Notes: generated by a model from the sequence alone, not told the origin. Positions 16,047 through 27,744 are shown, numbered from the stretch's first letter. The stretch: DNA of 64,000 bases from Candidatus Manganitrophus sp. (GCA_028865235.1 CP114561.1:3058001-3122000), one strand, 5' to 3'. Numbers and translations: made by a program.

Positions 16047-19000
16047 ATGATTGCCATGTTATCGAAACCATTTTGCCTCTTCAAACCGTTCGGCCGCTTC
16101 TTCGTGCCCCTCTTTTTCCTCCTCTCCCTCCTCATCATCGGGGGATGCGGCGGCGGAGGCGACTCGAAGGGACCCGCCGCACCCGTCGAATCGGACCCTG
16201 CCTTCTCCATGCCGTTCCCGAAGGGGATGTGGGCCCCTCTGCCCGACTCCGATCTGGTGATGACGGCCCAGGCGGTGATCGATCCGGGGACGGCCGGAGA
16301 ACGAACGGTCGATCTGACGGTCGATCTTTCGACCGACCGGGTCACCGGCGCGATCGAGGGGGTTCCCGCCGGCCCGCACACCGTCGAGATCCGGTATTTC
16401 ATCAATCAGGTCCAGGTCGCGGCCGTCACCCTGAGTGTCGACGTCGTTCCCGGACAGAACAACCCGGCCGAAATCGCCCCGGCGGCGATCCGGTATATCG
16501 AGGCGGTCTCGGACACCCTTTTCGTCGCCGACGCCGCCGACCCGTCGATCAAAATGTTCGATCGTTATTCAACCCTCCCGGGGGGCCGCGTTTCCACCGC
16601 GCCGACCCGCACGCTCCAAGGGGAGCGCACCGGGATCGGCGCGCCGTCCTCAGGCAGTCTCTTTGTCGATTCGATCGGAGGCGGACTTTATTTCGCCGAC
16701 GCGGCGGACAATTCGGTGAGCGTCTGGAACAATGCCGCAACGGTGAATGGGGATACCCCGCCCGATCGTGTTCTAAAAGGACCGGAAACCCGGCTGCTCC
16801 ACCCGACTGGGATCGCGGTCGATCCTTTTCGCAACCGCCTCTACGTCGTCAACAACAACGGTGAAATCCTCATCTGGAATCTCTCTTCACTCGAAGGGGA
16901 AATCCCACCCATGGCCGTCCTCACGGGGAGTTTGGTTGCAGGCGACCATCCCGTTTTTCTCGATGTGAAGAGAGATACCCTTTATGTGGCCAACGGCCGA
17001 GAGATCAGTGTCTTCAAGAAACTAAGCGGGCTGACCGGGGACATTCAAAATGTGACGCCGGTTCCGACGATCCGGATTGCAGGGGAGAGCCTTTCCCAGG
17101 CAGGGCTTGTCCTCGATGATAGTCAAAATCTTCTCTTCATCTCCTCTCGCGATCCGAATGGAACGATCTATCGGGTCGCGGAAGCCTCCGCTGCTTCCGA
17201 AGAGGTTGTGCCTGCCGCGACGCTGGCCGGGCCCGAGACCGGTCTTGACCAAACCGCGGCGGTCACCCTGGCCGGCAATGTGTTCATGGCCCTCAATCTG
17301 GCGGGAACCGAGATCCGGGTGTGGCATCAAGCCGATCAGAAGGATGGCGACCGCTCACCGACGCAGATTTTAGAGCTGGATCCGAATGCTTCACCCGAAG
17401 CCCTCTTTTACGTGGCGACGCAGAATGGGGAGCGAGACCAGGCGGAAGAGACGTTACAGGTTGAGAAGCCGGGGAACGGCCATGGAACGATAACGAGCGA
17501 CCTTCCCGGAATCAATTGCGGCACGACCTGCTCGGCCCCTTTTGCGGTCGGAGACACAGTGACGCTGACGGCGGCGCCCGAAGACGACTCCACCTTTGAC
17601 GGCTGGTCCGGTTGCGATAGCGCAACCGAGACCTTATGTACTGTTGCGATGAACGGCGCCAAGACGGTCGCGGCGACCTTTACCCTGAAGCCGTATTCTC
17701 TCTCGGTAAGCAAAGTCGGCACGGGGAGCGGCGCGGTCAGCGGGCCGGGAATCAATTGCGGAGAGGATTGCTCGGAAACGTATAATGCCGGCACCCAGGT
17801 TACCTTAACCGCCGCGCCGACGGCCGATTCCAACTTTACCGGTTGGAGCGGGGCCTGTTCCGGCACCGGCAACTGTGTCGTAACGATCGACTCCGTGAAA
17901 TCGGTTGTTGCCAGCTTTACCCTGAAGCCGGTTCTGACCGTGACAAGAACAGGGACGGGAGGCGGAACGGTTACCAGCAGTCCCGTCGGGATCAACTGTG
18001 GCACCGATTGTAGCGAGGCGTACAACAACTTTACGACTCAGGTTACCCTGACCGCCGCTGCCAATAGTACCTCGATTTTTACCGGCTGGAGCGGTGCCTG
18101 TACGGCGGCAACGGGAACGTGTGTGGTGACAATGGATGCGGCAAAAACAGTGACCGCTTCCTTTACCCTGCGGCCGGTGCTTACGGTGACGAGGACGGGA
18201 ACGGGAACCGGCACTGTGACCGGCACCGGTATTAATTGCGGGCCGAGCGGGACCGACTGCACACAGTCGTACACGAACTTCACAACCCAGGTGACCCTCA
18301 CCGCCAATGCTTCCGCAGATTCTGACTTCACCGGCTGGAGCGGCGCTTGCTCCGGCACCGGAAGCTGTGTCGTGACGATGGACGCCGCGAAGACGGTCAC
18401 GGCAACTTTCACCCTCAAGAGCTTTGCTTTGACGGTGACAAAGACGGGGAACGGCACAGTCACAAGTAGTCCGACCGGCATCAACTGTGGGACCGATTGC
18501 TCCGAGTCATACACCATTAATTCTTCCGTGACCTTGACCGCGAACCCTGATGCAGACTCCGACTTTACAGGATGGTCTGGGGCCTGTACAGGAACCGGAA
18601 ATTGTGTTGTCACAATGGATGTTGCTAAATCGGTGACCGCGACGTTTACCTTGAAAACCTTCTCTCTCACCGTAACGAAGACCGGAACCGGAAACGGCCC
18701 GGTTACCAGCAGTCCGACCGGAATCAATTGCGGGAGTGATTGCAATCAGACATACAACATAAATACGCAGGTCACATTGACCGCCAGCGCCAATAACAGT
18801 TCGATCTTTACCGGCTGGGGCGGCGCCTGCACGACGGCGACAGGGACCTGTGTGGTGACGATGGATGCGGCAAAGACGGTGACTGCCAACTTTACTCTCC
18901 GACCGGTGCTTACGGTGACGAGGACAGGAACGGGAACCGGCACTGTGACCGGCACCGGTATTAATTGCGGGCCGAGCGGGACCGACTGCACTCAGTCGTA

Positions 19001-20966
19001 CACGAACTTCACAACCCAGGTGACCCTCACCACCAACGCTTCCGCAGATTCCGATTTCACCGGCTGGAGCGGCGCTTGCTCCGGCACCGGAAGCTGTGTC
19101 GTGACGATGGATGCGGCGAAGACAGTGACGGCCACATTTACCCTCAAGAGCTTTGCTTTGACTGTGACCAAGACAGGGAATGGAACGGTCACCAGCAGTC
19201 CAAGCGGGATTAATTGCGGTGATGCCTGCCAGGCTAATTTCAATTCAGGGACTGTGGTTACGTTGACGGCAGCACCCGGGGCCGGTTCTACTTTCGGCGG
19301 GTGGACCGGAGATCCTGACTGCACGGATGGTTCCGTCACGATGAATGGAAATAAGAGTTGCACTGCTACATTTACCCTCAATCAGCAAACCCTGACGATC
19401 ACTCAGGCAGGAAACGGCAGTGGCGCGGTGACTGGTGCAGGTACCTATACCTTTGGAACCACGGCGACGGTCACAGCGACGGCGAACTCGGGGTCAACGT
19501 TTGCCGGATGGAGCGGTCCGAACGGGGCAGAATGTGCCACAGGTTCGGTCACGATGAATGCAAATAAGAGTTGTACCGCCACATTTACCCTGAATCAGCA
19601 AACCTTGACGATTACTCAAGGGGGGAATGGCAGTGGTACGGTAACCGGTGCTGGGACATACAACTTTGGGGCAACAGCGACCGTATCTGCGGCGGCGGCA
19701 ACTGGGTCTATATTCAGTGGCTGGAGCGGTCCGAACGGGACGGAGTGCGCGACCGGTTCCGTGAACATGGTGGCCGATAAGAGTTGTACTGCAACCTTCA
19801 CGCTGCAAGCGTTGCAGGTCGCTGTAACCAAAGCAGGTAACGGGAGTGGCACCGTGACCAGTAGTCCCGCCGGGATCGATTGCGGCGCCACCTGCCAGGC
19901 AAATTATAATTTCGGAACGGTTGTCACTCTAACCGCCGCCGCCACCAACGGTTCCACTTTCGGCGGGTGGAGCGGGGATGCCGATTGTACCGATGGCTCC
20001 GTCACAGTGAATGCGGCTAGGAATTGTACCGCGACGTTTACCCTCAATCAGCATACGCTGACGATCAGCCAGGCAGGAAACGGCAGCGGGACGGTGTCCG
20101 GTGCGGGGACCTACAACTTTGGAGCCGTGGCGACAGTGACAGCAACGGCCAATACAGGGTCTACTTTCAGCGGTTGGAGCGGCCCGAATGGAACAGAGTG
20201 CGCGACCGGTTCGGTCACGATGAATGCGAATAAAAGTTGCACGGCCACCTTCACCCTCAATCAGGAAACCTTAACGATCACTCAAGAGGGAAATGGTAAT
20301 GGCACGGTTACTGGAGCTGGGACCTACAACTTCGGGACCACAGTGACAGTATCAGCAACCGCGGCAACCGGGTCTACCTTTAGTGGCTGGAGTGGTCCCA
20401 ATGGGGCGGAATGCGCTACCGGTTCTGTCACAATGAATGCCAGCAAGAGCTGTACTGCAACGTTCACGCTGCAAACATTCCCGCTCACCGTTACAGTCTT
20501 AGGGTCAGGGATTGGGGTGGTTACCAGCAGTCCTAATGGGATTAATTGTAAACCGACCTGCCAGGCGAACTTTGAATTTGGTACGGTCACGTTGACTGCG
20601 GCACCTAATCCGGGCTCTGATTTTACGAGTTGGTCTGGCTGCGACACTACTAACGGGACTTCTTGTACCGTTAACATGAATGCAGCGAAATCGGTAACGG
20701 CGACATTTACCCTGCAAACATTCTCACTCACCGTTACAATCGGGGGGACCGGCGGCGGCACAGTCACCAGCGATCCTATCGGTATTAATTGTAGATCGAC
20801 ATGCCAGGCGGAGTTTGAGGCTGGGCCCGTTATACTGACGGCGGCGCCTGACCTGGGCTCTGACTTTAGTTGGTCTGGCTGTGACAGTGTAAACGGAGCG
20901 ACCTGTACGGTTAACATGAATGCGGCGAAATCGGTGCAGGCCAACTTCGCCTTGCTAGGGCTATAG
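16047..20966 (+). CDS. giant lipoprotein: beta-propeller plus 15 divergent InlB-like repeats
   Basis: 1,639 residues. A signal segment ends in the lipobox IIGGC, so the protein is lipid-anchored and probably surface-exposed. Residues about 130-460 are NHL-like propeller blades ([21 protein letters not shown]). From about 470 to the end, 15 repeats of roughly 75 residues follow the divergent InlB B-repeat pattern: LTVTKTG-x-G-x-VTSSP, VTLTA, F-x-GWSG, then [15 protein letters not shown]. Ten repeats carry a GINCG...C pair that could form a disulphide; the T-Y-x-FG type lacks it. The DNA repeats are so similar that recombination is likely. Probably an adhesin or surface stalk. Confidence 0.85.
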   Translation: MIAMLSKPFCLFKPFGRFFVPLFFLLSLLIIGGCGGGGDSKGPAAPVESDPAFSMPFPKGMWAPLPDSDLVMTAQAVIDPGTAGERTVDLTVDLSTDRVTGAIEGVPAGPHTVEIRYFINQVQVAAVTLSVDVVPGQNNPAEIAPAAIRYIEAVSDTLFVADAADPSIKMFDRYSTLPGGRVSTAPTRTLQGERTGIGAPSSGSLFVDSIGGGLYFADAADNSVSVWNNAATVNGDTPPDRVLKGPETRLLHPTGIAVDPFRNRLYVVNNNGEILIWNLSSLEGEIPPMAVLTGSLVAGDHPVFLDVKRDTLYVANGREISVFKKLSGLTGDIQNVTPVPTIRIAGESLSQAGLVLDDSQNLLFISSRDPNGTIYRVAEASAASEEVVPAATLAGPETGLDQTAAVTLAGNVFMALNLAGTEIRVWHQADQKDGDRSPTQILELDPNASPEALFYVATQNGERDQAEETLQVEKPGNGHGTITSDLPGINCGTTCSAPFAVGDTVTLTAAPEDDSTFDGWSGCDSATETLCTVAMNGAKTVAATFTLKPYSLSVSKVGTGSGAVSGPGINCGEDCSETYNAGTQVTLTAAPTADSNFTGWSGACSGTGNCVVTIDSVKSVVASFTLKPVLTVTRTGTGGGTVTSSPVGINCGTDCSEAYNNFTTQVTLTAAANSTSIFTGWSGACTAATGTCVVTMDAAKTVTASFTLRPVLTVTRTGTGTGTVTGTGINCGPSGTDCTQSYTNFTTQVTLTANASADSDFTGWSGACSGTGSCVVTMDAAKTVTATFTLKSFALTVTKTGNGTVTSSPTGINCGTDCSESYTINSSVTLTANPDADSDFTGWSGACTGTGNCVVTMDVAKSVTATFTLKTFSLTVTKTGTGNGPVTSSPTGINCGSDCNQTYNINTQVTLTASANNSSIFTGWGGACTTATGTCVVTMDAAKTVTANFTLRPVLTVTRTGTGTGTVTGTGINCGPSGTDCTQSYTNFTTQVTLTTNASADSDFTGWSGACSGTGSCVVTMDAAKTVTATFTLKSFALTVTKTGNGTVTSSPSGINCGDACQANFNSGTVVTLTAAPGAGSTFGGWTGDPDCTDGSVTMNGNKSCTATFTLNQQTLTITQAGNGSGAVTGAGTYTFGTTATVTATANSGSTFAGWSGPNGAECATGSVTMNANKSCTATFTLNQQTLTITQGGNGSGTVTGAGTYNFGATATVSAAAATGSIFSGWSGPNGTECATGSVNMVADKSCTATFTLQALQVAVTKAGNGSGTVTSSPAGIDCGATCQANYNFGTVVTLTAAATNGSTFGGWSGDADCTDGSVTVNAARNCTATFTLNQHTLTISQAGNGSGTVSGAGTYNFGAVATVTATANTGSTFSGWSGPNGTECATGSVTMNANKSCTATFTLNQETLTITQEGNGNGTVTGAGTYNFGTTVTVSATAATGSTFSGWSGPNGAECATGSVTMNASKSCTATFTLQTFPLTVTVLGSGIGVVTSSPNGINCKPTCQANFEFGTVTLTAAPNPGSDFTSWSGCDTTNGTSCTVNMNAAKSVTATFTLQTFSLTVTIGGTGGGTVTSDPIGINCRSTCQAEFEAGPVILTAAPDLGSDFSWSGCDSVNGATCTVNMNAAKSVQANFALLGL

Positions 20967-21050
20967 CTTCCTGAAGTGTTCGTCCCTTTTGACTTCCATT
21001 TGGCGCCTAAGCCGTAGACCTCCCGCCCTCGATCAGTTATAATTGCCCCG

Positions 21051-21839
21051 ATGCGAAAGTACTGGACGGTTTTTTGGGTCAATTGGCAGAACGCCTTGCA
21101 ATATCGGGGGCCGACGTTTATCTCCGTCCTCGGAAACATCCTCCGGATCGGCGTCCTTCTCTATCTCTGGAACGCCATCTATCAAAGTGAGGGACGTCTC
21201 GGCGATTACTCCCTCCCGGATCTTATTACCTATTACCTGCTGCAGTTGATCATCAGCAGCGCGGTCCTCTCTTACGCCAGTTGGGAGATCGTCGACCAGA
21301 TTCGGGAGGGGACCTTCTCAAGCTTCCTCATCCGGCCGGTCAACTACCTGCACTATTGGTTCACCCTCAACCTCTCCTGGAAGGTCTTCGAGGGGCTGAT
21401 GGTGGCGGTGGGGGTCGGCCTGCTCTCGTTTATCCTCATCGATTACATCTCGATCCCGTCGCGGCCATCAACCTACCTCTTCTTTTTTCTTTCATTGCTG
21501 CTCGGGATGGTCCTGGCGTTCGAGTTCGACTTTGCGATCGCCCTCCTGGCGTTTTGGCTGGTGCAGGCGAACGCGTTCAAATACATGCTGCAATACGTCG
21601 TTTTCTTTTTCGCCGGGGCGTTGCTGCCGCTCGATCTTTTTCCGAAGGCGATTGAAGCGATCGCCAACGTTTTGCCGTTTCGGTATCTTGCCTTCTTTCC
21701 CAGCCAGATCTTTCTGGAAAAGGAGGCCCATCCGGTCGCGGGGCTGATCGGGGCGCTGGCCTGGTCGGTCGGCCTCTACCTCTTTCTGCGGTTTGTTTTG
21801 AATCGGGGGATCAAACGATATGAAGCGGTCGGCCACTGA
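21051..21839 (+). CDS. ABC-2-type exporter permease, subunit 1
   Basis: 262 residues with six predicted helices. The layout (IRPVNYLHYWF, then a long hydrophobic core and an FPSQIFL motif before the last helix) matches the ABC2_membrane_6 / DUF990 permeases. Its end overlaps the next gene by 20 bases and the ATPase follows, giving a complete heteromeric exporter. The cargo is unknown; in other bacteria such trios export polysaccharide, lipid or antibiotic molecules. Confidence 0.85.
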   Translation: MRKYWTVFWVNWQNALQYRGPTFISVLGNILRIGVLLYLWNAIYQSEGRLGDYSLPDLITYYLLQLIISSAVLSYASWEIVDQIREGTFSSFLIRPVNYLHYWFTLNLSWKVFEGLMVAVGVGLLSFILIDYISIPSRPSTYLFFFLSLLLGMVLAFEFDFAIALLAFWLVQANAFKYMLQYVVFFFAGALLPLDLFPKAIEAIANVLPFRYLAFFPSQIFLEKEAHPVAGLIGALAWSVGLYLFLRFVLNRGIKRYEAVGH

Positions 21840-22668
21840 AGTGAAAACGCAACCGTCAAAACAGGGTCTGATCCGGTCGCTTCGCCGCTATCTTTTTCTC
21901 TATCGGTCGTTTCTCGTCCACAACCTGAAGAACGAGATGATCTACCGGGCGAATTTCGTCCTGGCGGTCATCATGGATCTCTTCTTCATGGGGGTGAACG
22001 TCGTCTTCTTCGCGATCCTCTATGCGAACGTGGAGACGATCGGGGGATGGACCTTTCACCAGACGCTGGTCCTCGTCGGGAGCGTCGGGGTGGTCCGCGA
22101 GATCGCCTATCTCACCTTTCGGCAGGGGTTTCTGGAGCTGGGGGATTACGTCCGGACCGGGCGGTTCGATGCGATGCTGACCTCTCCCATGGCGGCGAAC
22201 GCCCATCTCGCCTTCCGGCATGTTTCGCTGACCGAGAGTCTGGGGGAGGGGCTGATGGGGTTTGCGCTCGTGGCGTATGGCTTCGCCCATCTTGAGAACG
22301 CGGCCTGGAGCAGCATTCCGCTCTATCTGTTGATGATCGCCGTCTCGCTTCTGCTCTACTACGCCTTCTCCCTGATGATCAACAGCGCCGTCTTCTGGCT
22401 GGTGAAGTCGCAGGAGCTGAATACGATTGTCTATTATTTCATGGACACGGCCCGTTACCCGCGTGAGATTTATCGCGGTTTGGGGAAGGCCTTTTTCACA
22501 TTCATCGTTCCGAGCAGCCTCATCGCGACGGTCCCAGCCTCGGTCCTCACCGGCCGGGCCGATCCCGCGCTGATCGCCCTCACGATCGGCGTGATGGTCA
22601 TCTCGTTGTCGTTGGCGCTCGTCGTCTGGAATTGGAGCCTGCACCACTACAGCTCGGCCAGCAGTTGA
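21820..22668 (+). CDS. ABC-2-type exporter permease, subunit 2
   Basis: 282 residues with six hydrophobic segments, and a YFMDTARYPREIYRG loop conserved in this permease group. It pairs with the upstream permease; their genes overlap, so translation is coupled. Confidence 0.85.
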   Translation: MKRSATEVKTQPSKQGLIRSLRRYLFLYRSFLVHNLKNEMIYRANFVLAVIMDLFFMGVNVVFFAILYANVETIGGWTFHQTLVLVGSVGVVREIAYLTFRQGFLELGDYVRTGRFDAMLTSPMAANAHLAFRHVSLTESLGEGLMGFALVAYGFAHLENAAWSSIPLYLLMIAVSLLLYYAFSLMINSAVFWLVKSQELNTIVYYFMDTARYPREIYRGLGKAFFTFIVPSSLIATVPASVLTGRADPALIALTIGVMVISLSLALVVWNWSLHHYSSASS

Positions 22669-22683
22669 TGGGGGAGAAAAGAA

Positions 22684-22735
22684 GGGCGAACACACCGGTT
22701 CGCCCCTACGGAGGGGCAATCCGATGTGATTGCCC
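22684..22735. repeat. tandem REP-like hairpins of the GGGGCGxAC family
   Basis: GGGCGAAC-N6-GTTCGCCC (22,684-22,705) and GGGCAATC-N6-GATTGCCC (22,714-22,735), each a perfect 8-bp stem, lie inside the exporter operon. Related hairpins occur at 32,453 and 57,674. Confidence 0.7.
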
Positions 22736-22761
22736 GCCCTTTTGGAAAGGATTCATTTCGC

Positions 22762-23754
22762 GTGCCGATCATCGAAGTCAAAAACCTGACCAAGACCTTT
22801 AAAACCCATCGGAAAGAACCCGGCCTGCTCGGGTCGATCAAAGGGCTCTTCTGGCGGGAGGCGTTTTACAACGAGGCAGTCAAGTCGGTTTCCTTTTCAT
22901 TGGAAGAAGGGGAGCTGGTCGGTTTTCTCGGGCCGAACGGCGCGGGGAAAACGACCCTCCTGAAAATGCTCTCCGGAATTCTCTACCCGACCTCCGGGGA
23001 GGCGCATGTCTTGGGATTTGTCCCCTGGGAGAGAAAGCGGGCCTATCAGGAACGGTTCGCCATCGTGATGGGGCAGAAGAATCAGCTTTGGTGGGATTTG
23101 CCGCCGGCCGAGTCGTTTGCGCTCAACCGGGATATTTACGAAGTCGATCCAAAAGCCTTCCAGAAAACGCTCGACGAGATGGTCTCGCTGCTCGATCTGA
23201 AAGATCTTCTCAATGTGCCGGTCCGGCAGCTCTCGCTGGGGCAGCGGATGAAATGCGAGCTGGTCGCGGCGCTTTTGCACCAGCCGCGGGTTCTCTTTCT
23301 CGATGAGCCGACGATCGGGCTTGACGTGATTTCTCAGGAGAAGATTCGAGGCTTCATACAAGAATACAATCGGCTCAAAAAGACGACGGTCCTCCTGACC
23401 AGCCACTACATGCGCGACGTGGAACAGCTTTGCCGGCGGGTTTTGGTGATCAACCACGGCCGGATCGTCTATGACGGGTTGCTCAATGACCTCTCCCAGC
23501 GTTACATCGACCACAAGGTGGTCAAGATCCGGTTCGCCTCTCCTCAAGCGGCCGCCGTCCTCTCGGGGGAAGAGGGGGTGGTGGAGCTCGATGAGCACCA
23601 CGCCGTCTTGAAGGTCAAGAAGAAGGAGATCGCCCAGACGACCCACCGTCTCCTCGGACAACTTCCGATCGACGACCTCTCGGTGGAAGAGGTCGAAGTG
23701 GAGGAGGTGATCCGACGGATCTTCGACGAGCAGCCTTCGAAGGAGGGTGGATAG
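22762..23754 (+). CDS. ABC-2-type exporter ATP-binding subunit
   Basis: About 330 residues from GTG 22,762, with AAAGG about 11 bases upstream; the longer frame would start inside the REP hairpins. Walker A is GPNGAGKTTL, the signature is LSLGQRMKCEL, Walker B is VLFLDEPTIGLD, and a switch His follows in TSHYMRD. It ends in a regulatory-type C-terminal extension. ATPase of the exporter formed with the two upstream permeases. A QKNQLWWDLP stretch is typical of the ATPases that pair with DUF990 permeases. Confidence 0.9.
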   Translation: MPIIEVKNLTKTFKTHRKEPGLLGSIKGLFWREAFYNEAVKSVSFSLEEGELVGFLGPNGAGKTTLLKMLSGILYPTSGEAHVLGFVPWERKRAYQERFAIVMGQKNQLWWDLPPAESFALNRDIYEVDPKAFQKTLDEMVSLLDLKDLLNVPVRQLSLGQRMKCELVAALLHQPRVLFLDEPTIGLDVISQEKIRGFIQEYNRLKKTTVLLTSHYMRDVEQLCRRVLVINHGRIVYDGLLNDLSQRYIDHKVVKIRFASPQAAAVLSGEEGVVELDEHHAVLKVKKKEIAQTTHRLLGQLPIDDLSVEEVEVEEVIRRIFDEQPSKEGG

Positions 23755-23879
23755 ACAGGGTTTACAGACTCCGATTGATCGAAGTAATAAATGGTCAGGC
23801 TCCGGCGACGGTTGACAAATCCAATGCACTTCAATACTTTATACGGAGATCAACATCAGAATATGAAAAGGAGAAATTG

Positions 23880-24467
23880 ATGTCTGAAGAATCCCCCTCG
23901 GCGACAAGCTGGCCGAGTGTGCCGGGGGTTGCCTCTCAAACCCCCGTCACCGCCGAAGAGCTGAACGCGTTCGCGGTCGGCAAAGGATATACCGATGAAG
24001 CGAAGGAGAACTATTATCTCTCCCATTGGACGCACATTCTCGACGGCGCCTCCCGTTTCTCCAGCTTCAACTGGGCGGCCGCCCTCTTCGGCCTCTCTTG
24101 GTGCTTCTGGCGAAAGCTCTACTTAATAGGGGCAGCCGTTCTCGCCGCGTACCTCGTCGTCTCTTTTTTCCTCGCCCATCTCTTCCGGGCCATCAATCCG
24201 GCGCAGGACCCTCGCGCCGTGTTGCTGGTCACAGACGTCGCCTGGGCGGGGCTGCTGGTTGTCCAGATCGCGCTGGGAGTGGTCGCCAACCGGCTTTACT
24301 TGCGCCATGGTCTTGCGACGATCAACAAGCTGCGCGAGGCGGTTCCCGACCGCCCCGCGTATTTAGAGCGCCTCCGAAAAAAAGGGGGGACCAGCTTTCT
24401 TCTGTTTCTGGTCGGTGTGATGATCCTCGCCTCCGCATATGTCCGAAACCCGTTCGCCGGCCCCTAG
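23880..24467 (+). CDS. DUF2628-type membrane protein
   Basis: 195 residues from ATG 23,880, with AAAAGGAG 6 bases upstream. A soluble N-terminus precedes FNWAAALFGLSWCFWRKLY, the typical DUF2628 entry into the membrane, then two or three helices up to about residue 185. The family is widespread and of unknown role. Confidence 0.75.
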   Translation: MSEESPSATSWPSVPGVASQTPVTAEELNAFAVGKGYTDEAKENYYLSHWTHILDGASRFSSFNWAAALFGLSWCFWRKLYLIGAAVLAAYLVVSFFLAHLFRAINPAQDPRAVLLVTDVAWAGLLVVQIALGVVANRLYLRHGLATINKLREAVPDRPAYLERLRKKGGTSFLLFLVGVMILASAYVRNPFAGP

Positions 24468-24591
24468 CAGGTTATTGAAATCGTTCTTTGCACGTTTCGT
24501 CGTCTTCCGCAAGCTGCATCACGGGCCGGTCGGCGCTCACCTGAGCATCCCTCTTTTTATCATTGTCTGCGTCTGCGAAGATAACAATCAT

Positions 24592-24620
24592 GTCATCTTT
24601 CGGTCAGGTTTCCGTCAGCA
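24592..24620 (+). promoter_or_regulatory. response-regulator operator: three GTCA direct repeats at 11 bp
   Basis: GTCA starts at 24,592, 24,603 and 24,614, exactly 11 bases apart, the spacing used by PhoB/OmpR-family regulators, which bind one helical turn per half-site. It lies 116 bases before the methyltransferase start and resembles the site at 27,745. The rest of the 24,468-24,732 gap holds no gene. Confidence 0.55.
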
Positions 24621-24732
24621 ATAGACCTTTAACATAGTAAGAAATGCTTTAGACCCCATCTTCTCTCGTAAATCAGAAAATCGTTTGAGTTTTCTTCTCA
24701 TATGCTTCAACCTCATGCCGTAAGGGTGTTCT

Positions 24733-25491
24733 ATGAATATCGCAGAACAGGAGATGGAAAATTACTCCCGAGTTAAAAATGCCGATTACACAAGAGAGGC
24801 CGACGTTTATGATTCAAAACGTTTTGCATCTGACCTCGGTCGATTTTATGTCGATTTAACCAATGCGATTCTTTATGACCTCCTCCAAGTTAGAAAGGAA
24901 GAGAAGATCCTCGATTTAGCGACCGGCACCGGAAGGGTCGCTGTCGGGCTGGCGGAGAGAGGGGTATCGATTTCAGGGGTCGATCTGACCTGGAAGATGT
25001 TGCAACGGGCCAAAGAGAAAGTGGAAGAGAGGAAGCTGAAAAATGTTTCCTTTCATGTCGCAAACGCCCTCCACCTTCCTTATAAAGACAACACCTTTGA
25101 CAAGATTGTTTCGATCCGGTTTTTCCATATCCTTCCTTTTGTCATGCAAAAGGCGATTGTCCGGGAGGTCGCCCGTGTTCTAAAGCCGGGGGGATTCTTC
25201 GTCGCCGAGTTCAACAGCCCTTTCGCCGGATTATTTCTCTGGGCCGCTCGCCGGGATCATCAAGTGATTTGGCCGCGGCAAATCAAAGCGCTCTTTAACG
25301 AGATGATCGTCGTCAAGAAGGTGGGGATCATGTTGCCGGGTGTGGGCCGGGTTGCGCGGATGAGTCGAAAGGCGGGGGAAAGACTCGGCCGCAGCCTGAC
25401 CTTTTTCCCGTTTAATCATCTGAGCAATCAGATCTTGATTGTGGCGAAAAACCCGGCCTCGGTTGCGTCGCATGCATCGGCGGGTCTATAA
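24733..25491 (+). CDS. class I SAM-dependent methyltransferase (UbiE-like)
   Basis: 252 residues. Motif I is ILDLATGTGRVAVGL, motif II VSISGVDLTWKML, motif III VANALHLPYKDNTFDKIV and post-III VLKPGGFFVAEFNS, all standard Methyltransf_11 features with a UbiE-like order. The substrate is unknown, possibly a quinone or lipid. A response-regulator-like operator lies upstream and the matching two-component genes start 44 bases downstream. Confidence 0.85.
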   Translation: MNIAEQEMENYSRVKNADYTREADVYDSKRFASDLGRFYVDLTNAILYDLLQVRKEEKILDLATGTGRVAVGLAERGVSISGVDLTWKMLQRAKEKVEERKLKNVSFHVANALHLPYKDNTFDKIVSIRFFHILPFVMQKAIVREVARVLKPGGFFVAEFNSPFAGLFLWAARRDHQVIWPRQIKALFNEMIVVKKVGIMLPGVGRVARMSRKAGERLGRSLTFFPFNHLSNQILIVAKNPASVASHASAGL

Positions 25492-25535
25492 TCAATTTCT
25501 TGAAACCGATTTCTAATTTGTTGATCTAATCAAAA

Positions 25536-26221
25536 ATGCACATCCTCATTGTTGAAGACGATTCGAAAACCGCGGTCTACCTTCACAAGGGGCTGACGGA
25601 AAACAGCTTCGTCGTTGATCTTTCCGATAAAGGAGAGGATGGACTTCACCTTGCCCGCACCGGCGAGTACGACCTGATCATTCTCGATGTCATGCTGCCT
25701 GATATAGACGGCTGGCGCATCCTGCAGTCGGTCAGGGCCGCGGGCAACCAGGTTCCTGTCTTTTTCCTGACCGCACGCGGCCATGTGGATGATCGCGTGC
25801 AGGGGCTGGAGCTGGGAGCCGACGATTACCTGGTCAAGCCGTTTGCCTTTGCGGAGTTGCTCGCTCGCGTGCGCACTCTGCTGCGTCGCGGCGCGACGCC
25901 CGGCCATCGCGAAATACTCCGCGTGGCAGATGTGGAACTCGAACTGGGCTGGCAGGCACCGGGCGATCCGCGGCGGAGCGGCGTATCAATCTGACCAACA
26001 AGGAGTTCGCGCTACTTGAGTTGTTGGCGCGTCGTCAGGGTGAAGTTGTTGCCGCGTTCGCTGATCGCGTCCCAGGTCTGGGACATGAACTTCGACAGCG
26101 ACACCAATGTGATCGATGTCGCGATTCGTCGGTTGCGGGCAAAGATCGACGATGACTTCGCGAACCCAAGCTCATTCATACCGTCCGGGGCATGGGCTAT
26201 GTCCTTGAAGATCGCCGGTAG
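25536..26221 (+). CDS. OmpR-family response regulator, heavy-metal type (several frame breaks)
   Basis: The receiver (residues 1-120) is intact: acidic pocket EDD at 7-9, phospho-acceptor Asp51 in ILDVMLP, and LVKPF switch Lys. The winged-helix DNA-binding domain is all present but in shifting frames: [22 protein letters not shown], then [40 protein letters not shown], then [16 protein letters not shown] ending TAG 26,221. The last shift is one A short at about 26,169; others lie near 25,935, 25,975 and 26,045. It resembles CusR/CopR/CzcR regulators of metal efflux. Either a recently broken gene or a poor consensus. Confidence 0.7.
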
Positions 26222-27727
26222 CGGCGGGCGCCGGGTCGTTTCTCAAGCGGACGGCGCTCTCCCGCCTGAGAAAACAAGCGCCGATCAGTCCCGGGCGCCA
26301 CGATCCATCTCCCGTCCTAAACGTCTTCCCAATGCCGGATCGATCACCGCAAAATTGACCTTCTTGTTTTCCCTGTCGGCGTTTGTGATCTTCGGGGCAG
26401 CCGCCCTTTTTTTTAACTGGGTGGTCGAAAGAAATCTCCACAACGAAGACAATCAGTTTCTCGCGGACAAAATCCACGTCTTGCGACGGATTTTGCAAGA
26501 GCGGCCCGACGATCTCGATTTTCTGAGAGCAGAGGCGGAATGGGAGGTGGCCGCGCGTCAATTTGTCCCCTATTACGTCCGGGTTCTGGACGACCAAATG
26601 AGGACCGTCATCGAAACCCCCGAGATGGGTGGACGGGTCCCCTCTTCCGCTTTTCCCCCTGCCGTGGGGGCGACCTAGACGCCGGAGGAAGCGGCGGAGT
26701 GGAGGGGGGAGGCCGGCCGGCTCTATTTATTAATGTCGGCGTGGTCAAAGCTCGGACAGGGGGTCGAAGGGGGGCGATTGATCCAGGTGGCGATGGATGA
26801 GTCTCATGAAGAAACCCTCATGGCCGGCTATTTCCAGAACATGGGAGTCGTTCTCTTTTTCGTCGTCCTTCTCTCGGCCGGAGCGAGTGTGGCGATCGCT
26901 CGGAGGGGGATGCGTCCGCTGGAGGAGATCACGAAGGCGGCTCAAAGGATCACGGCCGACCAGCTTCATGAGAGAATCGATCCGGCGCGCTGGCCAAAAG
27001 AGCTGACCCCTTTGGCCGTTGCCTTTGATGAAATGCTCACCCGGTTGGAGGATTCGTTTGCCCGGCTCTCCGGATTTTCCGCCGACCTGGCGCATGAATT
27101 GCGGACCCCCATCAACAGCCTCATGGGGGAGGCGGAGGTCGCCCTCTCAAGGGTGAGAACGCCGGAGGAGTATCGGCAGGTTCTCGAATCGAGCCTGGAG
27201 GAGTATGGAAAGCTCAGCCGCATGGTAGACAGCCTCCTTTTTTTGGCGCGGGCCGAGAGCACGGAGATCCGGATCGAACGATCGACACTTGATGCGGCGA
27301 GAGAGCTCCAAGCCGTCCGCGACTTTTACGACGCGGTGGCCGAGGAGCAGGGGTTGCCGTTCGGTGTGAGGGTGAGGCGTTTTTAAACGCCGATCCGGCC
27401 CTCTTTCGGAGGGCGGTCAGCAATCTTCTCTCCAATGCCCTTCAATATACTCCGAGCGGCGGAACGATTCTCCTCTCCGTCCGGCCGTCGGAAGATGGAA
27501 GCGTCGAAGTGCATGTAAAAGACTCCGGCGCCGGAATCGCGCCGGAACACCTGCCAAGAATCTTCGATCGATTTTACCGGGCCGACCCCGCCCGATCGAG
27601 ACACCCTCAGGGAACCGGACTCGGGCTCGCCATCGTGAAATCGATCATGGACCTCCATCGCGGCACGGTCCGGCTCTACAGCCGTCCTGGCGAGGGAACC
27701 ACCGCCGTTCTCCGCTTTCCTTCTTAA
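26199..27727 (+). CDS. sensor histidine kinase of the metal-sensor type (nonsense codon and frame break)
   Basis: The start (ATG 26,199) overlaps the regulator's end by 23 bases. TM1 is near [20 protein letters not shown], a periplasmic loop follows, TM2 is [15 protein letters not shown], then HAMP, a HisKA box ([13 protein letters not shown] with the phospho-His) and an HATPase domain ([28 protein letters not shown]). An in-frame TAG at 26,676-26,678 interrupts the periplasmic loop, and one G is missing at about 27,378 before the ATPase. If both are real, the kinase is dead. It pairs with the regulator upstream. Confidence 0.7.
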
Positions 27728-27744
27728 AATCAGATAACCATTTT

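Noticed and set aside
17408..19381. Long antisense frames across the InlB-like repeats
   Set aside because: They mirror the periodic coding repeats and start at arbitrary internal codons.
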